From: Anarhynchus alexandrinus
Taxonomy: Eukaryota; Chordata; Aves; Charadriiformes; Charadriidae
Length of the DNA stretch: 64,000 nt
Assembly: GCA_008711295.1 (NCBI GenBank)
Contig: VUYV01000046.1
Location: 3,797,569 to 3,861,568 of the forward strand
Reading direction: 5' to 3'
The stretch's first letter is position 1. Every line of letters starts with the position of its first letter. A program made the translations under genes and the position numbers. Positions 25,373 to 37,200 of the stretch are shown here, one piece after another. The notes under the pieces are model-generated. The model saw only the letters and a program-made list of their open reading frames with translations. It searched no databases and was not told the origin of the DNA.

Positions 25373-28300
25373 TCATTCTTCCAAGTAGGTAGTAAAAGGA
25401 TACGCGGATTGTCTTCTGGGTGACATTTGTACAACATGACAGTAAGTGCAATATTCCACTGCCATTCTTTGCTATATCTATGTTCTGATTATTCCTGAAG
25501 GTCCCTGTCACTTCGTGGACACATTATAACAGACCACTCTATTTTGTAGAACAGAGTTGGTCTACAGACAAGCGGAAGAAAAAATGCAAGTGCTTCAGTT
25601 AGAAAGATGGGAGAGAAACAATGGGGTTTGCAAGAATGAGATGACAGACCTCCATGCTGGATTGCCTATCCAGTCTCCAGTGCCAAATACCCACCATCAC
25701 CAAAGCTGGTGCTGTGTTTAAATTGTATTAACTGGGAATCAGTAATTTCTAATTATGATGCATGTCCTTTTCAGTTTTCATAATCTGAATGGAAAATGTT
25801 TGTGAGGTACAGAACAATGGTATTGTTTTTGTAGATCCAAAGTAGACTGCAGGTTTAGTTTAGCCAATTGTAGTTTAGTAAAACAGGATTTTTCAGAAAA
25901 ATTTAGACTTCAGTCCTACACCAGTACTGCCGGGAGCCAATTTGTTATTGGATGGTCTAAGCGCATTGTGATATGGCAAACATCCCGTGTGGATGCCAAA
26001 ACCACAATAACCTTGGGCATACCTAAAATAAGACTTAACTAGAAACTGTAATGAGATCAAAAAATTGAGATTTTTACCACATCAACAACTTCCGTAAAGC
26101 TTGTGGGAAAAGCGCATTTCAGTGGGGTTTTACAAATCATAGTCATCTCTGTCCACTGCATACTGACAAACTTGCCACTTGTCAGTTAAATGAGGCAAAT
26201 TACTTTTTTCTTTTAAGATTAAAGGGGCAGTTTAGATCTCCTCGTTAATGCAAAGCAGACTACTGGGTTGAATGTTGCTGATTGACCTAGTATCATATGA
26301 CACATTAGAAACTGGGGAAATTAAAACTGGATTACCCAGCACATTCTCTTGAGTTGAGCTTTTCTGGCACAAGATTCCCATTAATATTTTGCTTCTAATA
26401 TGTCTTCTATGCCAGGAGTGCTAAAAAGCGAAGGGAAAAAAAAAAGGAAAAAAGAACAGAAAATGAGTTTATATTGGATTTGGGTAACTGACAGTGATCG
26501 CTATCAAATCACAGCTTAAATAATACATTGTTCAGCAGCGTAGACACTGTATTGAGGTGTTTAGAGCATTTATGTACAGAGAGCAAAATCTGCTGCCTTT
26601 TTCTCAGTCTCCCTGTCTGTCTGGAATACAGATGCATACACTGAAACTGTATCATTTAAAGACAAAAACAATGGCAACAGCAATGATGAACACTTCAGTG
26701 GAGCAAAAACAGTGAAACAAAAATGGCTCACAGAACCTGACTGGGTCCTGTATGTGCCTAATTTTGAGAGGATGTTCCATCCAAGGTGAAGGTAGCAACG
26801 TGAACCCAAAGCATGTGGGTAAAGGGACCTGCTGTGTTCATACCTGCTTTCAGGGCAGCCCCCTGAAAGGGAAACTTCATCTTTAGACATCCTGTGATAT
26901 TGACCATTGGTCCATTCGGACTCGGAGCAGGGGGGGCACTGATGAGAAAGAGTAGCCTTGCCTCCTTCCCCCACATACTCCTTTATCATTGCTAAACTGC
27001 CTGTTTTTATAGCAATCTTAGTACAGTTCTAAGGCCCGATTCAGTCTTCCAATGATTGCCAGCTACAGCACTGCACTGCTGGCACCGGCCATGACAGGAG
27101 AAGAATTTGCTAGCTGACTGCGCAAGATGGGCAGATGTTGGGTGAAAGATGGATAAGTGACTTGCCAGAGTCAAACAAACACAGGGCTCCACGCAGTGCC
27201 TTGCCAACTTCCCCTGCAGGATCCTGCCTGCTAAGCTCATTAAAGTTCACAGCAGAATTTGGATGGTAAATTGAATAATCTTAGGAGCACAAAAGCATAT
27301 TAATTTACTTTGAAAACTCTATTAAATGTAGGAATGGTAACACCAAAGTTTATTAATTGTGACATGAATGTATAGGAACAACAGCAATTTAGTAATTTGG
27401 AAAAAAGCAAGCCAAAAAAACCCTTGTAATTAAGGTAAACAGAGCCAAGAGGAACATTATAAACGAGATCTTTTCTGTCTCATGCATTAATCACAAATGA
27501 TCAAGGAACTCTACATCCGCGAGGAACTGGCAGTCACATATCAGTGATATTTCATATAAATCCAATATAATAACAGCAGTAATAATAATACTACTACTCC
27601 TCTGGACAATAGTACCATCTAATCCTTATACCTAAAATCCAGCCCTCGAGTTAGTGGCTGCAGCTCCACCGGTGTCAACGAATTGTGGATGGCATGGATT
27701 TGCCCATTTCACTTCAATATGCTGAAAGGGACATATTTTTTCCTTATGAAAACTAGTAGACATTAAGATGACTAAAAAGGCACTGATGTTTTTCAGGCTA
27801 ACTGCTTTGTATCCTGGTATTTTCTCCTTCTTTTTAGAGAAATAAAGAGAGAAAGAAAAAGAAATTTAAGACGTTTGGCTCACCTCCAACACATATTGAC
27901 AATCCAGCCATGCAAATACTTATGCCCAAATGGTTTTCAACCTGGACAGACTTACAGTTCCCACCTGTACACAGCAAATGCCAATATCAGAGGAAGGAAA
28001 TGCTCTCAAATACATGTTTATTTGGTAAAGCAGTGTCGATGCATTCCTTGTCAGAGGTTTATCTTGTAATGAAGATTTGGGTACATAATTTAATATTTTA
28101 CAGCAATTTTATTTCAAGACTGACATTTGAGGGGGGAAAATAAAATAAAATTCTTAAGAACATAACTGGACAATAAGTTGACTCTGACATTTAAATTAAT
28201 TGACTATTTTTTTTAAGCATCTAATGTAAAAGTTGTGATAGTAATCATTTGTCTTGTACTATCTCTTTCCTTCTGATTTTTCTTGTGCAAAGGCAGAAAT

Positions 28301-31300
28301 GGAAGATTTAATTTGCCAAGTTTTAAGGCGTTCGGAAGTAATTTACACAGTGAAGTTGTCTATTAAGAAAAAGTCTATTATATTTCTTGCAATGAATGTA
28401 TTCTGATAAGACTGCAGTATGGAGCACTCGTGAAGGCAATGTAATGCAAGTGTCAGAGACAGATAACAGAGTCTAAACAAACTTTGATTACTAGTGAAAA
28501 ACTAAAAATTGGTATGGGTACAATTAAATTCTAACTAGCAGATTTTTCAAATGGATAATATAAGAAAGGGAAAGTTAATTTCTTCAAAAAATAGTAGCAC
28601 ATAAATGACATTCTGACTGCTTATAAATCAGACTGAATTTTAACAATTAGTCCTAATGATAATTACCCAATGTTTATAATTTGGGTAATCTAATCAGTAT
28701 AAATGTTATTGCTGTTTGTAGTTTCACAGTTAAGACTAGGTTTTTCACCTATGGATATGACTGTGAGCATGTAACTACTTTGTTATGTATAAATAACGTA
28801 TATTATATCATTGGCAAAAGGTAAGCCATACAGAGGATATGACGATTCCCTTCTTTAAGTGCTCCTGCAACATCCAAAAAAGCATACGCAGGTGTATATT
28901 CTCTGGGTTGCAGATGGCAGAGGCCCTATTTCAGTGGGATTGAATGAGATAAGACAATACGAAATCATATGCTGTTAAGCAGAGGTTCCTCAAGAAAAAA
29001 AAATATTCTGATGACAACTCAGATTGACAGAGTTCCACTACCCATAACAGGACAGATTTCAAGAAGAAGGATCTCCAAACTTACATTCCAATAGAAAGGA
29101 CTGAGATGTAGTCTGTCTACTATTCCTCTTCTGAAACCACAGTGATTGGAAGTTATTGAAAGTGAGCTATGTGCACACTCTTCAATCAAAAATGGTTGAA
29201 AGACAAAGAAGAACTACAAGCTAGTGGCATTAAACTCACCTGGAGTGATGGGCTCACCCTATCTGTTGCACTGCTCATGTTTTCACAAAAACAGTTCTGT
29301 CCTGATCCAGGTATCGATGGAAATAAGTGCAATAAGAAAGGAATATCTCAAGTAATGAAAACTGTAAAAGACTGGAATTGTTTATTTTGGCAAGGAGACA
29401 AGAGAGACACAACAAATAGTTTGGGAACAGACAGGAGAGTTGAAACTGGAGGAAATAACACTACTCAAAAAAGGAAACCCATTCCTAATTGTGCTATGAA
29501 ATTCCTTATCATAGAATGCTATTGAAGCAAGAGTATATCAGGGTTCAGAAAGCAAAAGGATATTTTAATCGTCATCAGGATAACCATATTGCTAATTATT
29601 AACTCTATGAATATTTTATGTTGCTTGTTAAGTATTTATTCTGTAATGGATTATTGTTAACAAACATTTGCCTTTTAAAATGTCTGACATCTCCTGTTAT
29701 TCTCGCTGAAAGTGAACAAGATCATTGGTAAACATACATCTTTTCAGTAAAGACTTTGGAATTACCTTCCAAGTTTTCCATGGAAATGAAACTAAATTCC
29801 CCATGGTAAAGATGGTGGCCGTTATGATTGAGACAGCAGGTGTTTAAAATTGTTCCTGCTGAGCACAGTGCAGGATTAAAATTTTACTAGGTTGGGAGAG
29901 GTATAAGAACACATTTTGCTGGATAGAGAGCCAGTATAATAAACTGAGACATTTTGCAATTATCCTGAAGTGAATACAAGCTACAGCTCCTTCCTAAACC
30001 ACATTCAAAGGCTGCACTGAATATTTCTTGATGATCAAGTCATTTTTTAAATGTAGTAGAAGGCAAGTTTTAATTTCTTCACTCTCTCAGTGTGTTCAAG
30101 GATAGATGACACTATGAAAATACAGGGACAATCACTGGCAACTAACACTGTAATTAGCTTCCAGAAACATTAGTGTTTTATTTTTTCTTTCTTATTCCCT
30201 AATGAAAAAGAGCTAATCGAAAAAAAAGCCACGTGACTGTGTTCAAAGTGTTTTGAATTTTGGCTAAGTCAAACACAAGGAAGAAATATGTTTCATAGAG
30301 AGAGTGTGGGTAATATGTCCTGAGGGGTCAGCACAGTTAGTCGTTCAGTAAGTAAGGTCAAATTATGTGCGAGGCAGGGACATTTAGCATAAAACCAGTA
30401 TTAATAATTCATGTGGCAAGCCGAGTGGTGGAATGATAAGATATAGTGATGGGAAAAAAAATACCAACAACAAAACCCAACCACTAGACAAAGAAAATGG
30501 AAGGAAAAGTTCATATAAAACAAAAAAACAATAGGATAGAGAGGTGAAAATACCAATTAAGACTTTCCTTATAAATGTCCACACAGATTCAGTCTTAGAA
30601 TAAGACAGTGATTCTGGTTTCTGTTATTTGCTTGCTAGTTATCACAAGCCAAAGTGCAGAACCTCATGTCATATCTTACCAGTCAACTACATACTGTTTA
30701 TCTTCACTGCAGCATGATAAAGAGAAACAAAGCTATCCGGATAAGTAAATACAGGACTACTATGTTAGGAAGAGAATGGACAAGGTGCTCCAGGTCTAAA
30801 AAAGAGGATTTTGCTATCCTGGCATTAAACTCCGGAGGAGTTTTTATTTCTGAAACTTTCTCAAAAGCCTGAAGTCTCCCATGAAATATAAGTCTTGAAA
30901 GAGCTGAGTGAGCTGGCGGCTAACTAGTGCTATGCCTGTCTGGGATCCAGAAACTACGCCTTTTCTAAGCTTATGATCCCTAAGAAGCATTAGGTATAGT
31001 GATGTGTTTCATTAGGAATAGTGATGGATTTCACAGTATTCCTGAAACCAGAGTCCTCATAAAATGTGGTTTCTTCTGGCTGACAGTTTCTAGCACATAT
31101 ATGTGCAGAGCTACAGGCTATTGCCTCAAAATAGCACATCAGAAAAGAAAAGTAATGGGAGGGAGGCCACTAACAGCAGCTGAAGATGACAGCATTCACT
31201 AAGGGTAACAGGCTTGCGATAAACTCCTTTTTCTGCTCCTCAGGTTTAGATATCAATACTCTTTCTCACTCAACCGATTAGTGCTTTAAGGGCAGGGACG

Positions 31301-31455
31301 AGGGGAAAGCAGAGATGAGGATCCACCCCAAAGAAGCAATATTTCTGGCACTCTTTCATGTTTCTCTGAGAATAGCAAGAACTCCCTGAAGTTCCCATTC
31401 CAGGGGAACCAAGTTGTGCGACCTGCTGAGTCTCCATCATTTTATTAGAGGTCTC
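25373..31455. other. AT-rich non-coding DNA
   Basis: About 6 kb with no recognisable gene or repeat family. It includes purine-rich runs near 26429-26450, short AAT/ACT-rich triplet runs near 27577-27600 and an isolated octamer at 27910-27917. Open frames of up to 139 codons (minus strand, 26570-26989) have no recognisable domain. Confidence 0.5.
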
Positions 31456-31626
31456 TCATGGAATCACAGAATAGTTTGAGTTGGAAGGGACGTATAAAGG
31501 CCAACTTATATCTAGTCTAAATCTTCCCTCTTTTAGTTTAAAACCATTTCCCCTGGTCCTATTGCAAACAGGCCCTACTAAAAAGTCTGTCCCCATCTTT
31601 CTTATAGGCCCCTTTTAAGTACTGAA
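31456..31626 (-). mobile_element. CR1 3' end fragment, internally deleted
   Basis: On the minus strand this reads from the ORF2 C-terminal region (TTCAGTACTTAAAAGGGGCC) through TTTAAACTAAAAGAGGGAAG. It then jumps to the 3' terminal block (CCCTTCCAACTCAAACTATT) and ends in a CR1-type tail. About 200 bp found in the neighbouring CR1 copy between these two parts are missing. It is a separate copy, because the same region is also present in 31627-32929. Confidence 0.85.
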
Positions 31627-32929
31627 CATGAAACAGATCCTCCTAGAAGCTATGCTAAGGCACATGGAGGACAGAGAGGTGATTTGAGACAGCCAGCACG
31701 GCTTCACCAAGGGCAAGTCCTGCCTGATCAACCTAGTGGCCTTCTCCGTCAAGTGACTACATCAGTGGACAAGGGAAGAGTTACAGATGTCATCTATCTG
31801 GACGTCTGTAAGGCCTTTGACATAGTCTGCCACAACGTCCTTCTCTCTAAATTGGAGAGATGTGTATTGGATGGGTGGACTGTTTGGTGGATGAGGAACT
31901 AGTTGGATGGTTGCATCCAGAGAGTAATGGTCAACGGCTCAATATACAGATGGAGATTGGTGACAAGGGGTGTCCCTCAGGGGTCCGTATTGGGACCAGT
32001 ACTGTTTAATAACTTCATCAGTGACACAGACAGTGGGATCGGGTGCACCCTCAGCAAGTTTTTGGATGACACCAAGCTGAGTGGTGTGGTTGACACTCCT
32101 GAGGGATGAGACGCTACCCAGAGGGACCTGGACAAGCTTGAGAAGTGGGCCCATGTGAACCTCATGAGGTTCAACAAGGCCAAGGGCAGGGTCCTCCAAC
32201 CCGCAGTATCAATACAGGCTGGGGGATGAAGGGATTGAGAGCTGCCCTGCTGAGAAGGACTTGGGGGTACTGGTGTATGAAAAGCTATACATGAGCTGAC
32301 AATGTGCACTCACAGCCCAGAAAGCCAACCGTATCCTGGGTTGCATCAAAAGCAGCGTGGCCAGCAGATCAAGGGAGGTGATTCTGCCCTTCTGCTCCTC
32401 TCTCATGAGACCAAACCTGGAATACTGTGTCCAGCTCTGGAGCCCCCAACATAAGAAGGACATGGACATGTTGAAGCAGGTCCAGAGGAGGGCCACAAAG
32501 ATGATCAGAGGGATGGAACACCTATGAGGGCAGACTGAGAGAGTTGGGGTTGTTCAGCCTGGAGAAGACAAGGCTTCAGGGAGACCTTATTGCAGCCTTT
32601 CAGTACTTAAAGGGGGCCTACAGGAAAGATGGGGACAACCTTTTTGTAGGGCCTGTTGCAATAGGACAAGGGGCAATGGGTTTAAACTAAAAGAGGGTAG
32701 ATTCAGACTAGATAGAAGGAAGATTTTTTATACAATGAGGGTGGTGAAACACTGGCCCAGGTTGCCCAGAGAGGTGGTAGATGCCCCATCCCTGGAAACA
32801 TTCAAGGTCAGGTTGGACGGGGCTCTGAGCAACCTGATCTAGTTGAAGATGTCCCTGCTCACTGTGGTGGAGTTGGACTAGATGACCTTTAAAGGTCCCT
32901 TCCAACCCAAACTATTATATGATTCTATG
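31627..32929 (+). mobile_element. CR1 LINE segment: decayed RT to 3' end
   Basis: This is a 1.3-kb CR1 segment running from mid reverse transcriptase to the tail (ATTCTATG at 32922-32929). Reverse-transcriptase hallmarks are visible: YLDVCKAFD (motif A, near 31795-31821), [10 protein letters not shown] (motif B, near 31970-31999) and FLDDTKLSG (motif C, near 32063-32090). Motif C has L in place of the usual alanine of FADD. ORF2 is broken by a TGA at about 31686, a frameshift near 31750, and stops at 31900-31902 and 32107-32109. It therefore encodes no active enzyme. The left end begins exactly at the codon where the adjoining minus-strand CR1 piece (32930-33197) stops, which suggests the segment was inverted after insertion. 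Confidence 0.92.
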
Positions 32930-33197
32930 ATCTTCCCAGGCACAGAGGTGAGACTGACAGTTTGGTAGTTCCCATGGTCCTCCTTTCTACCCTTTTTAAA
33001 AATGGGTGCAATGTTTCCCTTTTTCCAGTCACCAGGGACTTCACCTGACTGCCATGACTTTCAAATGCCATGGAGGGTGGCTTGGCAGTTACATCAGCTA
33101 ATCCCCTCGGGACTCTAGGATGCATCTTGTTGGGTCCCATAGGTCTCTCCCTGCTGCCTCCATCTGTTAGCTGAGCAGAAGCTTTGGGACCTTGCAT
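32930..33197 (-). mobile_element. CR1 RT N-terminal fragment
   Basis: On the minus strand this encodes the reverse-transcriptase region just before motif A, including MGPNKMHPRVP and, further on, [11 protein letters not shown]. It then reads into CCTGGGAAGATCAT and stops there. That is the point at which the 31627 segment begins (CATGAAACAGATCCTCC), so the two pieces are adjacent parts of one CR1 in opposite orientations. The frame is largely open for 90 codons but is only a fragment. Confidence 0.85.
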
Positions 33198-33267
33198 TTT
33201 GTGGCTGGGGAACCCTGCTAAGAAAAGTGAGTCCTTGGTTTACATTCCTGCTTCACAAAATATTTAA

Positions 33268-34275
33268 AATCACAGACTAATTTAGAGTGGAATGGATCTC
33301 TGGAGGTCATATAGTCAACCCTTCTGTCAAAGCAAGACTGGCTTTAAAATTACCTGCAGCTGTCTGTTAGATCAGGTTCTTGTCCAGCTGAGCTGTGACA
33401 GTCTTCAGGGATGGAAAGTTCACAGTCTCTCTGGGTAACATGTGAAGAATTTGTGTGTGTGTGAATAATTTTTCTTTATAACTAACTGGAATTTCTCTTG
33501 TGGCAACTGTGACTATTACCTCTTTTTCCTAGACAGACATGCTTGGGTCTGTACTGCTGTATGGGGTTACTCCTGCATAGAATTTTCAGTTGAGTTTTTT
33601 TGAGCTTCGTGAGGTTCCCATTAGCCTGTTACTCCAGTCTAACGGGGCCCTGTTTGGCTACATTACCTCTTAGCTTATCTCTGGCTTCATTTTGGTCTAA
33701 AAAAAGGGAACTAGATCTTCCTCAGACAGGTCTGGTCCAGAAGGAGCTAGTCTGTTGTATCAACTAATCCCCCAATTTGGTGTCACCTGCAAACTTGGCA
33801 TGGGTGGGCTCATACTGCCCAGGTCATTTGAAGATGACAACTTACCAACCCAACATCAATCACCAAGGAGCACCTTGGTGAGGCGCAATGAGTGGCATAA
33901 TAGTTTCCAGGTAAACTTTGAGCTGCTGACCACTACCTTTGAGCCTGACAGTCCAGTTAATTTAATACCCACCATGTAGTGTACCCATCCAGTGCATATA
34001 TTCTCATTATTGCTGCAAGGATACTGAAGAAACTGTGTTAAAAACTTTCCTAAAGTAAACGTAAATTATTTAACCCCCACCCTTCCCATCTCCACAGAGA
34101 CTGCCATTTCATGATGGAAAGCAATCAGACTGGTCAAGCACGATTTACCTTGATTTATTACCCATGATTTATCCAGACTCTGCGTTCCCAATCACCTTGT
34201 CTCTTATTGTGCCTGGAAACGGCTTCTGTGTATAATACCTTTTTATCAAGAAGCCCAGGAAAGTAGCTAGTGAGG
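33268..34275 (-). mobile_element. Old, strongly diverged CR1-like copy
   Basis: 33268-33480 resembles a CR1 3' end on the minus strand (GGATCTCTGGAGGTCAT, then CAGTCTCTCTGGGTAACATG), with many substitutions. Weaker CR1-like ORF2 similarity seems to continue, for example GGTGTCACCTGCAAACTTGG near 33778 and ATTGTGCCTGGAAACGGCTT near 34206. The first part is firm. The extension to 34275 rests on memory of the antisense CR1 sequence and is less sure. Confidence 0.55.
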
Positions 34276-37200
34276 CAGGCTCTGGGATGCAGCTCTCTGC
34301 TATGTGCTCCAGCTACAAGAAGAAGACTTCACACTCTTCACTATGGCCGAGTTAAGGTTTTCATATAAAGTGAAACACCTTCCAAGAAGGGGCAAGCTGT
34401 GGGACAGCCTGCAGTTTGACTTGCAGTTTTTCAAGGACTTCTGTACTCCACAGTTCAGCACCTACAATAAAAAAGGTATAATTTAAGACACATCCTTGCC
34501 TTGATCATTGATTTTTGTGAATCCTGCTTTTAGATATTGAACTCACTGTGCACAGGCATTGACATTAGGGCTGTAATTCCTCTAACGTGCCTGGGTATTA
34601 TAGTGCCTAAATTTCTCACTTTAATCCTTAACTTTAACCTCATTTGTGTACCACTTTGATATTACAGTAATGCACTGTATGCTTCAGTGGTACTCACATA
34701 GTAGGCAGAATTGAAAGTGATATAAACATTTATTTTAATGATGACAGAAGTAGAGTTTGAGGCTGGAGTCAGGAAGACCTGACATATGTGTGCCTCAGTA
34801 AATTTGCAGCCTTGAGTTAGACCCTCAGACTTCCCACACATTGTCAGGGCAGAGAATACATTTCAAAAGCAGTAAACAGAGACAGGAGATATTTTAAAAT
34901 AGCAAATAGGAAATTCAAAGAAAGTAGCAAGTCTTATATCTTGTATACCTCTGAGTTAGCAAGGTGACTCAATACAGGAGGATGAACCTGAGTTATTATG
35001 ATTTACCTAAGAGAAGGTTAGGGCTGAATTTCTTGTCTGAAGACTTACCAAACTCCTGGTTTTGTTTTTGAAGTCCCCATGTTCTGCTGATTCTCTGGAC
35101 TTACGTCTTCACCGTTACAGACTGTTGCCTCCGCAGAGCACAGGACTGTGCATTTTAGAAATCTTCTTGTTTGTGAGCATATTTGGAGTGTGTAAAAGTG
35201 ATAAATCAATTCTGGAGGTACTTTCTAGCAAGTGTGAATTCCTGGACACTAATCAGAGGAAGGCTGTGTAGAGGGAAATGTTTCTTGTTTTCAGTGGCCT
35301 GGGCTTATTTGGGTTAAAGCTGAACAAAAAGAAGAAATGTTTTGTCCTTTTCCTCCTCTGCATTTCTGTGAGTGATAAAACTTGAGCTGTGCTGCCAAAA
35401 TAATCACAGCTTAAAAAGCTGCTTTAAGGGATGGGGATTATCTCAATTATCACAGCTCTTCCAAAGGTATGAGCATAGAGGACATCAATCTGATAAGACA
35501 AAAATCCTTGTGTTTGTGTTCCCATATCTATAAATTCTATAATACACCCAGAGGCACCAAATCAAGTCACACTCGTGCAATGCCTTACTCATGCAAGTAA
35601 GAGATCGGGATTAATTGGTCTCCTGAAACCATGGAATTGTGATACCTAACACCAGACGGTAAATTACCTCCCCCTTTGTTTAGAGGCAAACAAAGGGGCA
35701 GCTCTGCCGAAGCTCTGCCACAGCAAAAGGGGCACCCTGCCCTGCCTGAGTCCCAGAAATCCTTCTGGTGGTAGAGCAGGATGTAGACAACACTCAAAGC
35801 CATCCTTTTGCATTACGACAGATATAAAATTGCGTGCTCTACAGTATTCACCAGTTTCCTTTGCGGATTCAAGTACAGACTGTACTGAAGGGACTGTCAA
35901 CAAGATGCATCTCACAGACAGCTCAACTGCACCTAAGCATCCTGCGCATCTCTGATTGCGGCTAGAACTGCTCTTTGATGCACAGTGGAAAGATGCACAT
36001 ATTGCTGATACCCAGGCAGTAGAGTAAGTGTGCTGTCTCCAAGCTGGAGGATGTCTGCTTAATTGTATCATGTGTGCACATCTTTCAGACAGCATAAGAG
36101 CACTTGACTCGCTGTCTTCTCTGTTCAGATACTTACAGTGTCTTCACAGTACTTTCCTGTTTCTTCTGACTTCTGCATCTTATAATTAATTCTTGCGCCC
36201 ATGTAAAACCACACTATGGCCCTTCTATGAATATTCTGAAATTCACTTTGTGGATGGAATCACGATGGGGTTTGTGGAGCTTGGAGGACCAACGACTGCC
36301 TGTGACCATAGTACTTTTACCATCTGTGGGCTCCAGGCTGGCAAAGCTTGAAAGGTTTGAGTCACACTGAGTCCCTGAACAGGCAGAGATGGGCAGAGGC
36401 AGTAAATCAGGATCACTCCATTCAACATGAAAGTTGGATCTCGCTTGGGTTATTGCTTTTCTTCTCTTGTTATCCTTATCCAATTAAATAACTATAATAA
36501 TGGGAAATGACATAATTGGTTGATTGGGTTTCTGGAACATAACACATGTGGCTTTTGACCCAAACAGACTCACAGAGCAAGCAGACAAAGGAAATAACAG
36601 CAAGAGACAGAATCCTGTATTAAACTGGAGTCAGGACAGGGTTGTTAAAAAGGTAAAGGGGAAAGAAACTTCCTCTGTGGCCTCAAAATATGCATGCTTG
36701 AATTATTCTGATATCATTGGCAAATCCTTTGTCTTCAGGTTTCTCAATTATACAAAATTATCAAATCAAATACTACAATAATTTACTAATTATGCTTCTG
36801 TTAGGCACTCAGACTGTCTCTGGGTAGATGCTGTAATCCTGTTCACAGGTATAACTATTCTAACGATGCTGTGTCTTCTGAGTAACAGGATGTTACCATA
36901 GCCATTAAAAAGAAAATGACATGAGCTGATTTGGAATACAAACAGAAGATAAAATGGGCTGAAGATTGCAAATTATAAAGCTGGGAAAACTGATGAAGAA
37001 GACTATCTTTTCAAAGATCAAATACAGCTATTTGCAGCAGAACTGCAGGAAATGAGTAGGTTTTCCTCTCTTGTGTGGTAGTTCTGAGAAAGCACCCGTG
37101 CTTGAGTAGGGCATCAAAAAAGTGCATTTGCTGCCCCTCCAGGAGACCAGATGCTGGTAAGCCAGATAGTAGGCTGAGGGACAGTGTGGGAGCAACTGCT

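Noticed and set aside
26570..26989. 139-codon minus-strand open frame
   Set aside because: Composition and sequence resemble no family I know. An overlapping frame on the same strand is also open, which argues for local chance.
31456..32929. Twin-priming (5' inversion) explanation for the CR1 block
   Set aside because: Twin priming inverts the 5' part and leaves the 3' end in normal orientation. Here the inverted segment carries its own complete 3' end and tail.
35664..36095. 143-codon minus-strand open frame
   Set aside because: No recognisable motif, no splice or promoter context, and a length attainable by chance in this window.
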